Positions 35,554 through 42,899 of a stretch of DNA of 64,000 bases are shown here, one piece after another. Location: positions 372,001 through 436,000 of the forward strand of contig NZ_JADQTN010000002.1 of NCBI RefSeq assembly GCF_017812015.1. Reading direction: 5' to 3'. Source of the stretch: Pontixanthobacter sp. CEM42 (GTDB lineage: Bacteria; Pseudomonadota; Alphaproteobacteria; Sphingomonadales; Sphingomonadaceae). The notes below the pieces were generated by a model. The model did no database searches and was not told where the DNA came from. It saw only the letters and a list, made by a program, of their open reading frames with translations. Numbering within the stretch: the first letter of the stretch is position 1; the number at the start of each line of letters is the position of its first letter. Position numbers and translations under genes: made by a program.

Positions 35554-36618
35554 ATGGATTCGCAGGAACACTCCGAAGATGCACAAGCGCTTGCCACACC
35601 GCGCCGTTATGGTCGGCCTGCCGCTCTAGCGAGATGGCTAATGGCTGTGGCTGGAGTCATCGTTGTAATGGTGATTGTGGGTGGCATCACCCGCCTCACC
35701 GAGTCCGGCCTCTCAATTACCGAGTGGAAGCCTGTGACCGGCACCCTACCGCCGCTCAACGAGGCGCAGTGGCAGGCCGAGTTCGAAGCGTACCAGCAGA
35801 TTGGCGAGTATCAGCAAATCAATGGTCCCGCAGGCATGACGCTGGCAGACTACAAGTTCATCTATTTTTGGGAATGGTTCCACCGATTGCTAGGGCGGTT
35901 CATCGGACTGATTTATGCGGTTCCACTCGCTTGGTTCTGGTTCAAAGGGGCGATTCCGACCGGCTACAAACCACGATTGCTCGCACTGCTCGCCCTCGGC
36001 GGGCTTCAGGGCACATTCGGCTGGTATATGGTGCGCTCGGGCCTTTCGACCGAGGTTACGGATGTCAGCCACTTCTGGCTCTCGATCCATTTACTGACAG
36101 CACTGTTCACACTGGCGGGTCTAATCTGGACCGCGCTCGACCTCAGGCGTCTGGAGCAGATCCCGAATGCGCGCCCTGCCCAACTTACAGGTGTCGGTTG
36201 GATTGTCAGTATCGTGCTGTTCATTCAGCTTTTGCTCGGCGCATGGGTCGCCGGTCTGAACGCTGGTCTGGCATCGGATAGCTGGCCGCTGATGCAAGGA
36301 CGGTTGGTACCAGAGTTCGACAGTTCAAAAGGCCTATGGTGGGCACTGACGCACGATCCGTACCTGCTGCACTTCCTGCATCGCTGGTGGGCATGGGTTG
36401 CAGTTATTGCTCTGATAGTTCTCGCGAGAAGAACACGCGCGTTCGATCGCCGGGCATCCGTCGCTATTCATTCTGCATTTGGCCTGCAGATCATTCTGGG
36501 TATCGCCACCGTCTGGACCGGCGTGAACATTTGGGTCGCGACCGCGCACCAAGCCGTCGGCGCCCTGTTGGTGGCCGCAACTGCTTGGGGCATTCATTTA
36601 CTCGGTCGCACGAAATGA
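35554..36618 (+). CDS. ctaA: Heme A synthase (COX15/CtaA)
   Basis: Integral membrane enzyme, 354 aa, that oxidises the methyl group of heme O to make heme A for aa3-type cytochrome oxidase. It shows about eight transmembrane helices and the family motifs VGGITRLTESGLSITEWKP (residues 45-65), YKFIYFWEWFHRLLGR with heme-ligand His, HFWLSIHLL, LHFLHRWWAW and TAHQAVGALL. The type without the N-terminal Cys pair is typical of Proteobacteria. It overlaps cutA by 4 bp. Confidence 0.96.
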   Translation: MDSQEHSEDAQALATPRRYGRPAALARWLMAVAGVIVVMVIVGGITRLTESGLSITEWKPVTGTLPPLNEAQWQAEFEAYQQIGEYQQINGPAGMTLADYKFIYFWEWFHRLLGRFIGLIYAVPLAWFWFKGAIPTGYKPRLLALLALGGLQGTFGWYMVRSGLSTEVTDVSHFWLSIHLLTALFTLAGLIWTALDLRRLEQIPNARPAQLTGVGWIVSIVLFIQLLLGAWVAGLNAGLASDSWPLMQGRLVPEFDSSKGLWWALTHDPYLLHFLHRWWAWVAVIALIVLARRTRAFDRRASVAIHSAFGLQIILGIATVWTGVNIWVATAHQAVGALLVAATAWGIHLLGRTK

Positions 36619-36971
36619 GCGCGCTCATCTGGACTGTGTTTCGCGACAAAGCACAAGCCGAGCCGATCTTGGCAGCGCTTCTTGAAGAAAAACTGATTGC
36701 CTGTGCCAATCTTTCAGAGGGGCTGGATTCGGTTTTTATTTGGCAGGGCAATATCGACGAGCAAAAAGAATGTGGTGCATTGTTGAAAACCCATCATTCG
36801 CTTCTACAGGCAGCAATCGACCGGCTTGAGAACTTGCACCCATACGAAACACCCGCCATTCTAGGTTGGCAATGCAACGAAGTCGGGGTCGCAACCGATG
36901 CATGGCTCAGCGAATTGGGTGAGTCCGATGGCAATGGGAGTGACGGGCATGAAGGCAGTTCCACGGCGTGA
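36615..36971 (+). CDS. cutA: Divalent-cation tolerance protein CutA
   Basis: Small trimeric cytoplasmic protein, 118 aa, of the CutA1 family. Typical segments are LIACANLSEG, SVFIWQGNIDEQKECGALLKT and LHPYETPAILGW. CutA has been linked to copper tolerance, but its biochemical role is not settled. The family domain ends near residue 104; the C-terminal tail is Gly- and Ser-rich. ATG 36615 overlaps the ctaA stop as ATGA, so both are one transcript. The 3' end overlaps the next gene by 23 bp. Confidence 0.93.
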   Translation: MSALIWTVFRDKAQAEPILAALLEEKLIACANLSEGLDSVFIWQGNIDEQKECGALLKTHHSLLQAAIDRLENLHPYETPAILGWQCNEVGVATDAWLSELGESDGNGSDGHEGSSTA

Positions 36972-37686
36972 TGCACTGAAAGCGCTTGGCGCTCTTTCTG
37001 CTCTTGCGTCAATTGACAGGCCTTTGAGTGCGAACGCTCTACAAACCGCTCAAAAATTCGCCCCACCAACAGGGCCGATGCGGTTTTCGCGTAGGCTTGT
37101 GCGTAATCTGACCGACGGCAAACAGATCATCGTCGAGCGAACATGGAAAGTTCTTTTCGCACCCGCTGGCCAAGGGTTTATGCTCGATGGCGAGCAAATT
37201 TCGGTCGAGGTATCGGCTCCTCCGGGGCTGGAAGCACTCGCCGATCTAGAGCGACGCAAGCGCGAAATCGGGCTTTTTCCGCTGATGTTGACAAGCGATG
37301 GTGTGATTATGGGCAACAGCGGCTCAGTTGCGCAGAAATCAGTAATTGATCGGGCGATTGAGCTGGCGAGCCAAGAAGTGGCCGCGCGCGCCTCGTCAGA
37401 AGCAGATCGGAAGGCAAGCCGTGAGTTTCTAAGAGCCCTTCAATCGTCCGCAGAGAAGGCAACGAGTCGTCTGCCTCGCGATTTGTTCCAGCCACAGCAG
37501 ATGTCGGCAGTTGATGAGCGCACATTGCCGCTGCCAGATGGTACGAAGGGTACGGTGCTGATCGAGTTTAGCGCCGAAATATCCGCGCAAACCGGCCTAA
37601 TGCAGAAAGCTAGCCGTATGGTCACAACCCGCATCGGCGACTCCGAGCGCACCTCGGCAGAAAAATGGTCTCTAGGGCCAATCTGA
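36949..37686 (+). CDS. Hypothetical protein with Tat-like signal
   Basis: Protein of 245 aa whose N-terminus, PRRDALKALGALSALASI, fits a twin-arginine (Tat) signal. The mature part has no recognised domain; it contains a duplicated ERTWKVLF and EVSAPPGLEALADLERRKRE-like region, a helical segment with many Ala, Arg and Glu, and a beta-rich C-terminus (GTVLIEFSAE). ATG 36949 has GGGAG about 8 nt upstream. Starts at 36928 and 36934 are also in frame. It overlaps cutA by 23 bp. Confidence 0.68.
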   Translation: MKAVPRRDALKALGALSALASIDRPLSANALQTAQKFAPPTGPMRFSRRLVRNLTDGKQIIVERTWKVLFAPAGQGFMLDGEQISVEVSAPPGLEALADLERRKREIGLFPLMLTSDGVIMGNSGSVAQKSVIDRAIELASQEVAARASSEADRKASREFLRALQSSAEKATSRLPRDLFQPQQMSAVDERTLPLPDGTKGTVLIEFSAEISAQTGLMQKASRMVTTRIGDSERTSAEKWSLGPI

Positions 37687-37750
37687 TCGCCGGATCAGCG
37701 CAAAAGGCGACACGGTATTATTTTACCTCCTCTGTGATGCGCGGATTTGC

Positions 37751-37779
37751 TTGACTTATGCGCCCTAAACCATCATTTG
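37751..37779 (+). promoter_or_regulatory. Putative rplM-rpsI promoter
   Basis: TTGACT at 37751-37756 is a good -35 element; a -10 at 37774-37779 is weak. The 12 nt GATTTGCTTGAC (37744-37755) are identical to those ahead of rpmB. The implied leader of about 85 nt could hold the site for L13 autoregulation, though no structure was recognised. Confidence 0.4.
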
Positions 37780-37866
37780 GCGCGCTCTTCACGGACCTAT
37801 CAAATAGATTCGCGAGTCAGGCGGTGCTTAGTGTGCTGCATCAATTTTTAGGAATGGATTCAGCCC

Positions 37867-38346
37867 ATGAAGGCTCTCAGCAAAATGACTCAGTCGGTTA
37901 AGCCGGCTGATGTCGAAAAGAAATGGCACCTTATCGATGCCGACGGTCTCGTCCCCGGACGCCTCGCCGCTATCGTCGCGAACCTGCTGCGCGGTAAGCA
38001 CAAGCCCAGCTACACCCCGCATGTTGATTGCGGCGATCACGTGATCATTATCAATGCCGACAAGGTGAAATTCACCGGTAACAAGGCTGCGAACAAGATT
38101 TACTACAAGCACACCGGACACCCCGGCGGCATCAAGGAAACCACGCCCGAGAAAATCCTCGAAGGCAAATTCCCTGAGCGCGTGCTTGAAAAAGCCATCC
38201 AGCGCATGATCCCGCGCGGCCCGCTTGGCCGTGACCAGATGCGTGCGCTGCACCTTTATAACGGCACCGAGCACCCACATGCCGGCAACAACCCCGAAGT
38301 GTTGGATGTTGCCTCGATGAACCGCAAGAATAAGGCGTCTGCATAA
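37867..38346 (+). CDS. rplM: 50S ribosomal protein L13
   Basis: Large-subunit protein L13, 159 aa. Family segments [42 protein letters not shown] and [13 protein letters not shown] are all present. The C-terminus is about 15 residues longer than in E. coli, as usual in Alphaproteobacteria. The stop codon overlaps the ATG of rpsI, giving the conserved rplM-rpsI operon. AGGA about 13 nt before the ATG is a weak ribosome site. Confidence 0.98.
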   Translation: MKALSKMTQSVKPADVEKKWHLIDADGLVPGRLAAIVANLLRGKHKPSYTPHVDCGDHVIIINADKVKFTGNKAANKIYYKHTGHPGGIKETTPEKILEGKFPERVLEKAIQRMIPRGPLGRDQMRALHLYNGTEHPHAGNNPEVLDVASMNRKNKASA

Positions 38347-38870
38347 TGGCCGATACCAAAGATACCGTCTCCGATCTCGCCGATCTGAAAGACATCGCCG
38401 CTGACGCACCTGCTGCGGATGCTGAAACTGCCGAAAACGTTGTGGTCGAAGCTGCGCCTCTGCGTGAGCAAGAGATCGACGATCTCGGCCGCGCTTATGC
38501 AACCGGCCGCCGTAAAGATGCGAAAGCCCGTGTGTGGCTGAAGCCTGGCACAGGCAAGATCACTGTGAACGGACGCGATCAGGAAGTGTATTTCGCACGC
38601 CCTACTCTGCGTCTGGTTTTGAACCAGCCTTTCACCATCACTGAGCGTGAAGGCCAGTATGACATCATCGCAACCGTTCGCGGCGGCGGCCTTTCGGGCC
38701 AAGCCGGTGCGGTCAAGCATGGCATCAGCCAAGCGCTTGCGAAATACGAACCTGCACTGCGCAGCACGGTTAAAGCCGCTGGCTTCCTGACCCGCGACAG
38801 CCGTGTGGTTGAACGTAAGAAATACGGCCGCGCGAAAGCTCGTCGTAGCTTCCAGTTCTCGAAACGTTAA
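38346..38870 (+). CDS. rpsI: 30S ribosomal protein S9
   Basis: Small-subunit protein S9, 174 aa. The conserved part begins near residue 48 with [16 protein letters not shown] and ends with RRSFQFSKR, whose basic tail reaches the P-site t[18 protein letters not shown] is also diagnostic. The first 45 residues are an acidic extension rich in Ala, Asp and Glu that E. coli S9 lacks. It is co-translated with rplM and followed by a strong terminator. Confidence 0.98.
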   Translation: MADTKDTVSDLADLKDIAADAPAADAETAENVVVEAAPLREQEIDDLGRAYATGRRKDAKARVWLKPGTGKITVNGRDQEVYFARPTLRLVLNQPFTITEREGQYDIIATVRGGGLSGQAGAVKHGISQALAKYEPALRSTVKAAGFLTRDSRVVERKKYGRAKARRSFQFSKR

Positions 38871-38894
38871 GTTCTACGCTTTCGATGCAAAAGG

Positions 38895-38922
38895 GGCGGT
38901 CCGGAAACGGGCCGCCTTTTTT
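38895..38922 (+). terminator. Intrinsic terminator of rplM-rpsI
   Basis: A 9-bp stem with one G-U pair (38895-38903 with 38908-38916) closes a GAAA tetraloop and is followed by six T residues. It lies 24 bp after the rpsI stop and just before the stop of the convergent metallophosphoesterase gene at 38932. Confidence 0.88.
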
Positions 38923-38931
38923 GTTTGGCAG

Positions 38932-39684
38932 TTAATCGCCCGTGCCGAAGACGCGCTGCTGAACCTCAAGACCAGCCTTAGGATCATAGGTTACAACATT
39001 ATAACCCGGCTCGGCCCCGCGTAGCCGGGTCGAGAGCGTTCCTGCGCCAACCATCCTCACTGACTGGTTCCCCGATGCTCGGTTCAGATCGAACGGCACG
39101 TGGACATGGCCAGTCAAAATCGCATCGACGCCCGCATCGGCCAACGCCGCGAACGCATTATCGCCGCCAATGGTGGGATTCTTACCGTCGGGCGTTGCTG
39201 GAAGCAGGGGGTGGTGGCAGCTCACGATACGATAGCGATCATCATCGGGTAGCTCGGCTATCTCTCTTAACGTCTGAGCCAATGCATCCTTATGTACGTA
39301 ACCATCCGACCAAGGAAAACGTGGCTGGATTCGAACGGTCGTTTTCAGCGAAACGATAACACAATGCTCGAACGAAAGCGGCGCACCGACTGAATCAGCC
39401 AATGCGCCATAGCGTTTGTAAGGCTGTGTGAAGCGTTCCCACAAATTGTAATAGGGCATGTCGTGATTCCCCGGCTCCAGCGTCACCGGGGTATCAAGGC
39501 TTTGGAAAAATCTGCGTGCAGCATCAAACTGTGCGTGTGTCGCGCGCTGTGTCAGATCACCCGTGCAGATGACAGCATCAGGCCTCTCGTCACGCACGGC
39601 GTCGGCGAACCATTGCAGCGCTTCGCGGTGCTCGACCCCGAAATGCACATCGCTGACGTGGAACAGGCGAACGGGCTGAGTCAC
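38932..39684 (-). CDS. Metallophosphoesterase
   Basis: Calcineurin-like phosphoesterase of 250 aa, cytoplasmic. The metal-binding blocks are complete: FHVSDVHFG, ICTGDLTQRA, LEPGNHDMPYY, SCHHPLLP and LTGHVHVPFD. The group includes 3',5'-cyclic nucleotide phosphodiesterases and DNA-repair-type enzymes; the substrate is open. GTG 39684 is chosen because it overlaps the upstream gene's stop as GTGA and begins right before the first motif. A longer reading up to 39852 shares no family similarity. Confidence 0.87.
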   Translation of the reverse strand: MTQPVRLFHVSDVHFGVEHREALQWFADAVRDERPDAVICTGDLTQRATHAQFDAARRFFQSLDTPVTLEPGNHDMPYYNLWERFTQPYKRYGALADSVGAPLSFEHCVIVSLKTTVRIQPRFPWSDGYVHKDALAQTLREIAELPDDDRYRIVSCHHPLLPATPDGKNPTIGGDNAFAALADAGVDAILTGHVHVPFDLNRASGNQSVRMVGAGTLSTRLRGAEPGYNVVTYDPKAGLEVQQRVFGTGD

Positions 39685-40010
39685 ACTTTGCCCGACAGGA
39701 TCAGCCAACCAGACATCGCGTTGAGGCCTGTATACATCAGATAACCCCAGCCAATCGCGGGCCAGCCATTGGCTGCGAGCAGCATGGCCGCCAGCAGCAC
39801 CGCGAATTCCAACCCGAATGCGATCCGCCGGCCCCGATTGTTGGCGAACCATGGGATTTGTCCCAGCAGCGGATGCCCACTCTCCATCACCGCCTTATGC
39901 AGCGCGAAATTGCCGATCCCGAGCATGAAGATAAGCGCGATTGCCATGCCGCGCTTCTGCATAATCGCCCGTCGCTTAGCAAGCGCGGTTCGTCGGGCAT
40001 TCCATGTCAT
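39681..40010 (-). CDS. Hypothetical membrane protein
   Basis: Small membrane protein, 109 aa, with a basic N-terminus (NARRTALAKRRAIMQKRG) followed by three hydrophobic helices (about residues 22-40, 63-82 and 86-105). The positive-inside rule puts the N-terminus in the cytoplasm. Gly-Trp-rich WPAIGWGYLMYTGLNAMSGW stands in the last part. No family is recognised. It overlaps the metallophosphoesterase gene by 4 bp, suggesting a two-gene operon. Confidence 0.65.
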   Translation of the reverse strand: MTWNARRTALAKRRAIMQKRGMAIALIFMLGIGNFALHKAVMESGHPLLGQIPWFANNRGRRIAFGLEFAVLLAAMLLAANGWPAIGWGYLMYTGLNAMSGWLILSGKV

Positions 40011-40163
40011 CGGTCAGCGCGCTGGTGTTTTTGTCGAGCGTTGGCCAACCGCCATCGACGCTGTGGTGCAACCCTAACACAGCTGGCCTATTCCAATATT
40101 CGCCCAAGAGGCAAAAGGGCCTTTCACCCCCCTTCATTGGAAAGGCTCGCAGGAGGAAGTATT

Positions 40164-40457
40164 ATGAAAAAGTCCCTTATTGCACTGGCCGCTATCGGCA
40201 CGATGTTCACCGCTGCACCGGCTTTCGCCGGAGGTGTTGCGATCGAGTACAACGATCTCAATCTAAGCACTGCCAAAGGCCAACAAGCCCTTGAACGCCG
40301 GATCGACAAAGCCGCCAAGGATGTGTGCCAATATAACCGTCTGCGCACCGGTTCACGTATGACCAACCCCGAAATCCGGAAATGTTATCAAACCGCGAAA
40401 AAGCAGGCCACGCAGAAGATGGCAGCGATAGTGGATAGTGAGCGTCTCGGCGGCTGA
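40164..40457 (+). CDS. UrcA family protein
   Basis: Small exported protein of 97 aa. The signal peptide ends near AFAGG (residue 23). The mature part fits the UrcA family (TIGR04433 type) of Sphingomonadales and Caulobacterales: VAIEYNDLNLSTAKGQQALERRI, followed by a Cys pair (AKDVCQYN and IRKCYQTAKK) that likely forms a disulfide. No function is known for the family. An ideal ribosome site, AGGAGG, is 8 nt upstream of ATG 40164, and a strong terminator follows the gene, so it is monocistronic and likely well expressed. Confidence 0.88.
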   Translation: MKKSLIALAAIGTMFTAAPAFAGGVAIEYNDLNLSTAKGQQALERRIDKAAKDVCQYNRLRTGSRMTNPEIRKCYQTAKKQATQKMAAIVDSERLGG

Positions 40458-40523
40458 TCAATCCCCAGCACCAGAAGCTCACATAACCACTCTCTGTGTA
40501 CCCCTTAATTACGCAGAGACCCT

Positions 40524-40561
40524 AGCCCGAACCGGTCCAGTCCCCCGGTTCGGGCTTTTTT
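40524..40561 (+). terminator. Intrinsic terminator after the UrcA gene
   Basis: A perfect 12-bp stem (40524-40535, AGCCCGAACCGG, with 40545-40556) encloses a 9-nt loop and runs into a T tract, with a second T-rich tail at 40566-40572. It ends the UrcA transcript about 65 nt past its stop codon. Confidence 0.9.
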
Positions 40562-40578
40562 CGGCTTTTTTTGATCAG

Positions 40579-40802
40579 CCTCAAGCGCCGGCGTTCGCAT
40601 CAGCTCACTTGGCTATCCTCGCTTTCGCTCCCTATCGGTCACTTCGCTGCGGGCGGGGCCGCTTGGCCCTATGGCTGCCGCGACCAGGAACCGGCGCAAT
40701 AGGCATAGAATGGACCGGTCAGCGGCCAGCTGACCGCAAGGCCGACCGGCCGCACGCAGCGAAGGGATCAGCGCCGAGGACGCAAGTGCGGATGCGCTTG
40801 CG
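40579..40802. repeat. Dispersed intergenic repeat, copy B
   Basis: Second copy of the element at 33843-34040, in the same orientation. Shared blocks are CCTCAAGCGCCGGCG, TGGCTGCCGCGACCA (40672-40686), the 39-bp core at 40715-40753 and TGCGGATGC (40787-40795). The core hairpin is GGTCAGC with GCTGACC, so a G-C pair of copy A is an A-T pair here. With the terminator it fills the 357-bp gap between UrcA and the LytTR gene; nothing else was seen there. Like copy A it lies just past the 3' end of a minus-strand gene. Confidence 0.7.
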
Positions 40803-40814
40803 AAAAACAAAAAA

Positions 40815-41570
40815 TCATCTTCCCGCCATCGCCTTTACCTTCGGCAAATATGTCCTGCCAATACGCAGGGCTTCTCCATCCTCGAGTTCGACTGACCATA
40901 CGCCCAGGCCGTCATGCCGAAGGCCGCGGATGTTTTCGCGGCGCAGAATGGTCGAGCGGTGTATCCGGATAAACTCTTCGGGATTAAGGCGCTTCTCCAA
41001 GCCGGCGATGGTCTGTAGCAGCAGATAGGTCCGCTCGGCTTCGCCGGGCATGCCGACATAGAGGCGAACATAGTCGCGTTCCGCATCGATCCGGCTGACT
41101 TGCGAGACCTCGATCCGCAATAGCTCGCTGCGATGCGGAACCCACAATTCGGCCAGCCATTCACTTGCTTTGGCATCGCTGGCACCGCGCCGCGTCATCG
41201 CGCGCTCTATGGCCCGCTCCAGCCGGTCCGTCGCGACCGGCTTCAAAACATAGTCAACAGCATCGAGATCGAATGCCTCGACTGCAAAATTGTCATGCGC
41301 AGTCACAAAAATAATCGCCGGGCGGTGATCGGCATCGGTCAACGCGCGCGCGACTGACAAGCCGTCAACTTCCGGCATAGTCATATCGAGCAGCACCAGA
41401 TCGGGCTTGAGCGCTTCGATCAGCCGCAACGCCGCCGAGCCATCGCTAGCCGTGCCGACAACCGCCAAATCTTTGAGCTTGGCGCAGATGACCTGCATCC
41501 GCTCCACTGCAAGCGGCTCGTCATCGACGATCAGGGTACGCAGCGCGCCGTCTTTTCCGGTTTCAGCCAT
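40815..41570 (-). CDS. LytTR-family response regulator (second pair)
   Basis: Response regulator of 251 aa. The receiver domain has the acidic pair VDDE (Asp16-Asp17) and phospho-acceptor Asp62 in VLLDMTMPEVDG. The C-terminal LytTR domain includes IHRSTILRRENIRGL and RIGRTYLPKVKAM. It is encoded 5 bp after the LytS-like kinase gene on the same strand and is its evident partner. It differs from the first LytTR protein of this window mainly in lacking the acidic linker. Targets unknown. Confidence 0.92.
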   Translation of the reverse strand: MAETGKDGALRTLIVDDEPLAVERMQVICAKLKDLAVVGTASDGSAALRLIEALKPDLVLLDMTMPEVDGLSVARALTDADHRPAIIFVTAHDNFAVEAFDLDAVDYVLKPVATDRLERAIERAMTRRGASDAKASEWLAELWVPHRSELLRIEVSQVSRIDAERDYVRLYVGMPGEAERTYLLLQTIAGLEKRLNPEEFIRIHRSTILRRENIRGLRHDGLGVWSVELEDGEALRIGRTYLPKVKAMAGR

Positions 41571-41575
41571 TCTGG

Positions 41576-42808
41576 TCAGTCATGCTTTCTGAGGGGGATG
41601 CGGATTTCGGTGGCGTAGCCGGTATCAGTCGGACCAGCTACAATCGTCGCCTCCTTACCAAAACGAGCCTTTAATCGGTCGCGCACATTGGCAAGGCCGA
41701 TGCCAAAGCCGGGTTCGGCGATATCCTTGGAACCAGGACCATCGTCACTAACGGTAATAACTAGCCGCCCGTAATCCTCAGAGGCAATGACCCGAATTTT
41801 TACCGGGCGCTTGAGCGGCGCAACCGCATATTTGACCGAGTTTTCGATCAAGGGCTGTAAAATCATTCCGGGAATGCGCGCATCTTTGAGGTTTTCGGGC
41901 AAGTCGACTTCAGAAACCAGCCGGTCAGGGAAACGGATCGCTTCAATTTCGAGATAATGCTGCTGCAAGGCGAACTCGTCGGCCAGATCGACATCGGATG
42001 TCGTGTCATCCGCGAGGCTGTGCCGGTAAAAGCTCGACAATGTCTGGATCATTTCCTCTGCACGATCGGTCTTGCCGGTCATCACCAGTGCACTCAGCGA
42101 ATTGAGCGAGTTGAACAGGAAATGCGGGTTCACTTGGTAGCGGAGCGAACGGAGCTCGGCCTCTTTTGCCTGCCTCCGGAACAGGCTCTCGCGGCGCTCG
42201 GCCAATTTCACCTGCGCTACCGCAAGAAGAGCAAAATAGAGCGACGCCCATGCGAGAAGCAGGAAGTAGCGACCGATCGCAATGTCGACGATCATCCGCC
42301 AACTATCGAGGCCATCGGGGGCGGATTTGTAAATCAGCACCTCGCGCGTTGGCAGATCTTCATCGGTCGGATCAGCCGAAGTGGTTTGCTCGGGCGGAAG
42401 TTCGATAAAGATATTACCCGCGGCATCGCGGCGAATCGGTACTCCGCGCTCATTCGCCATCTTCTCCGCGACTTTGCCCTGCACTGGCGCAAAGACCACC
42501 TGATTCACTTGAGCGACCAGAATCGCAGCTGGCAGTGCCAAAATGAGCGCTGCGATCACTTTCATCCAAAGTGCGCGCGCATCGAACAGGCGGAGCAGCG
42601 ACCACAAGACCAGCGTCGTGGCTAGGCCGGCGAGTGTGACGACACCGCGCCGCCACAACAGCTCATACTGCATTTCGAGCCCGACAATCGAACCACGCAG
42701 CGTTGTCAGCAGAAAATAACATGACCACAACGCCACCATCGAGATGATGACGGTCTTGAAAGACACCCGGGCGGGCCGGTTTTCCTTAAGTTCACTATCC
42801 ATATTCAC
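41576..42808 (-). CDS. LytS-family sensor histidine kinase (second pair)
   Basis: Membrane histidine kinase, 410 aa, with four predicted helices. Unlike the first kinase it has a loop of about 70 residues between the third and fourth helices (residues 105-165, containing VNQVVFAPVQGKVAEKMANERG and acidic stretches), which may form a small sensor domain. The His_kinase motif is NPHFLFN with His229, then the GHKL parts IENSVKYAVAP and SDDGPGSKD. It is co-transcribed with the LytTR gene downstream. The signal is unknown. Confidence 0.9.
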   Translation of the reverse strand: MNMDSELKENRPARVSFKTVIISMVALWSCYFLLTTLRGSIVGLEMQYELLWRRGVVTLAGLATTLVLWSLLRLFDARALWMKVIAALILALPAAILVAQVNQVVFAPVQGKVAEKMANERGVPIRRDAAGNIFIELPPEQTTSADPTDEDLPTREVLIYKSAPDGLDSWRMIVDIAIGRYFLLLAWASLYFALLAVAQVKLAERRESLFRRQAKEAELRSLRYQVNPHFLFNSLNSLSALVMTGKTDRAEEMIQTLSSFYRHSLADDTTSDVDLADEFALQQHYLEIEAIRFPDRLVSEVDLPENLKDARIPGMILQPLIENSVKYAVAPLKRPVKIRVIASEDYGRLVITVSDDGPGSKDIAEPGFGIGLANVRDRLKARFGKEATIVAGPTDTGYATEIRIPLRKHD

Positions 42809-42899
42809 AGTGCAGCCCTAGCGCGCTGTGCGATGAACTGACCAGCACGGTCGTCGAAATGACTCTGTCCTTCGTCGAGGTATATGGTCACTCCAGCGG

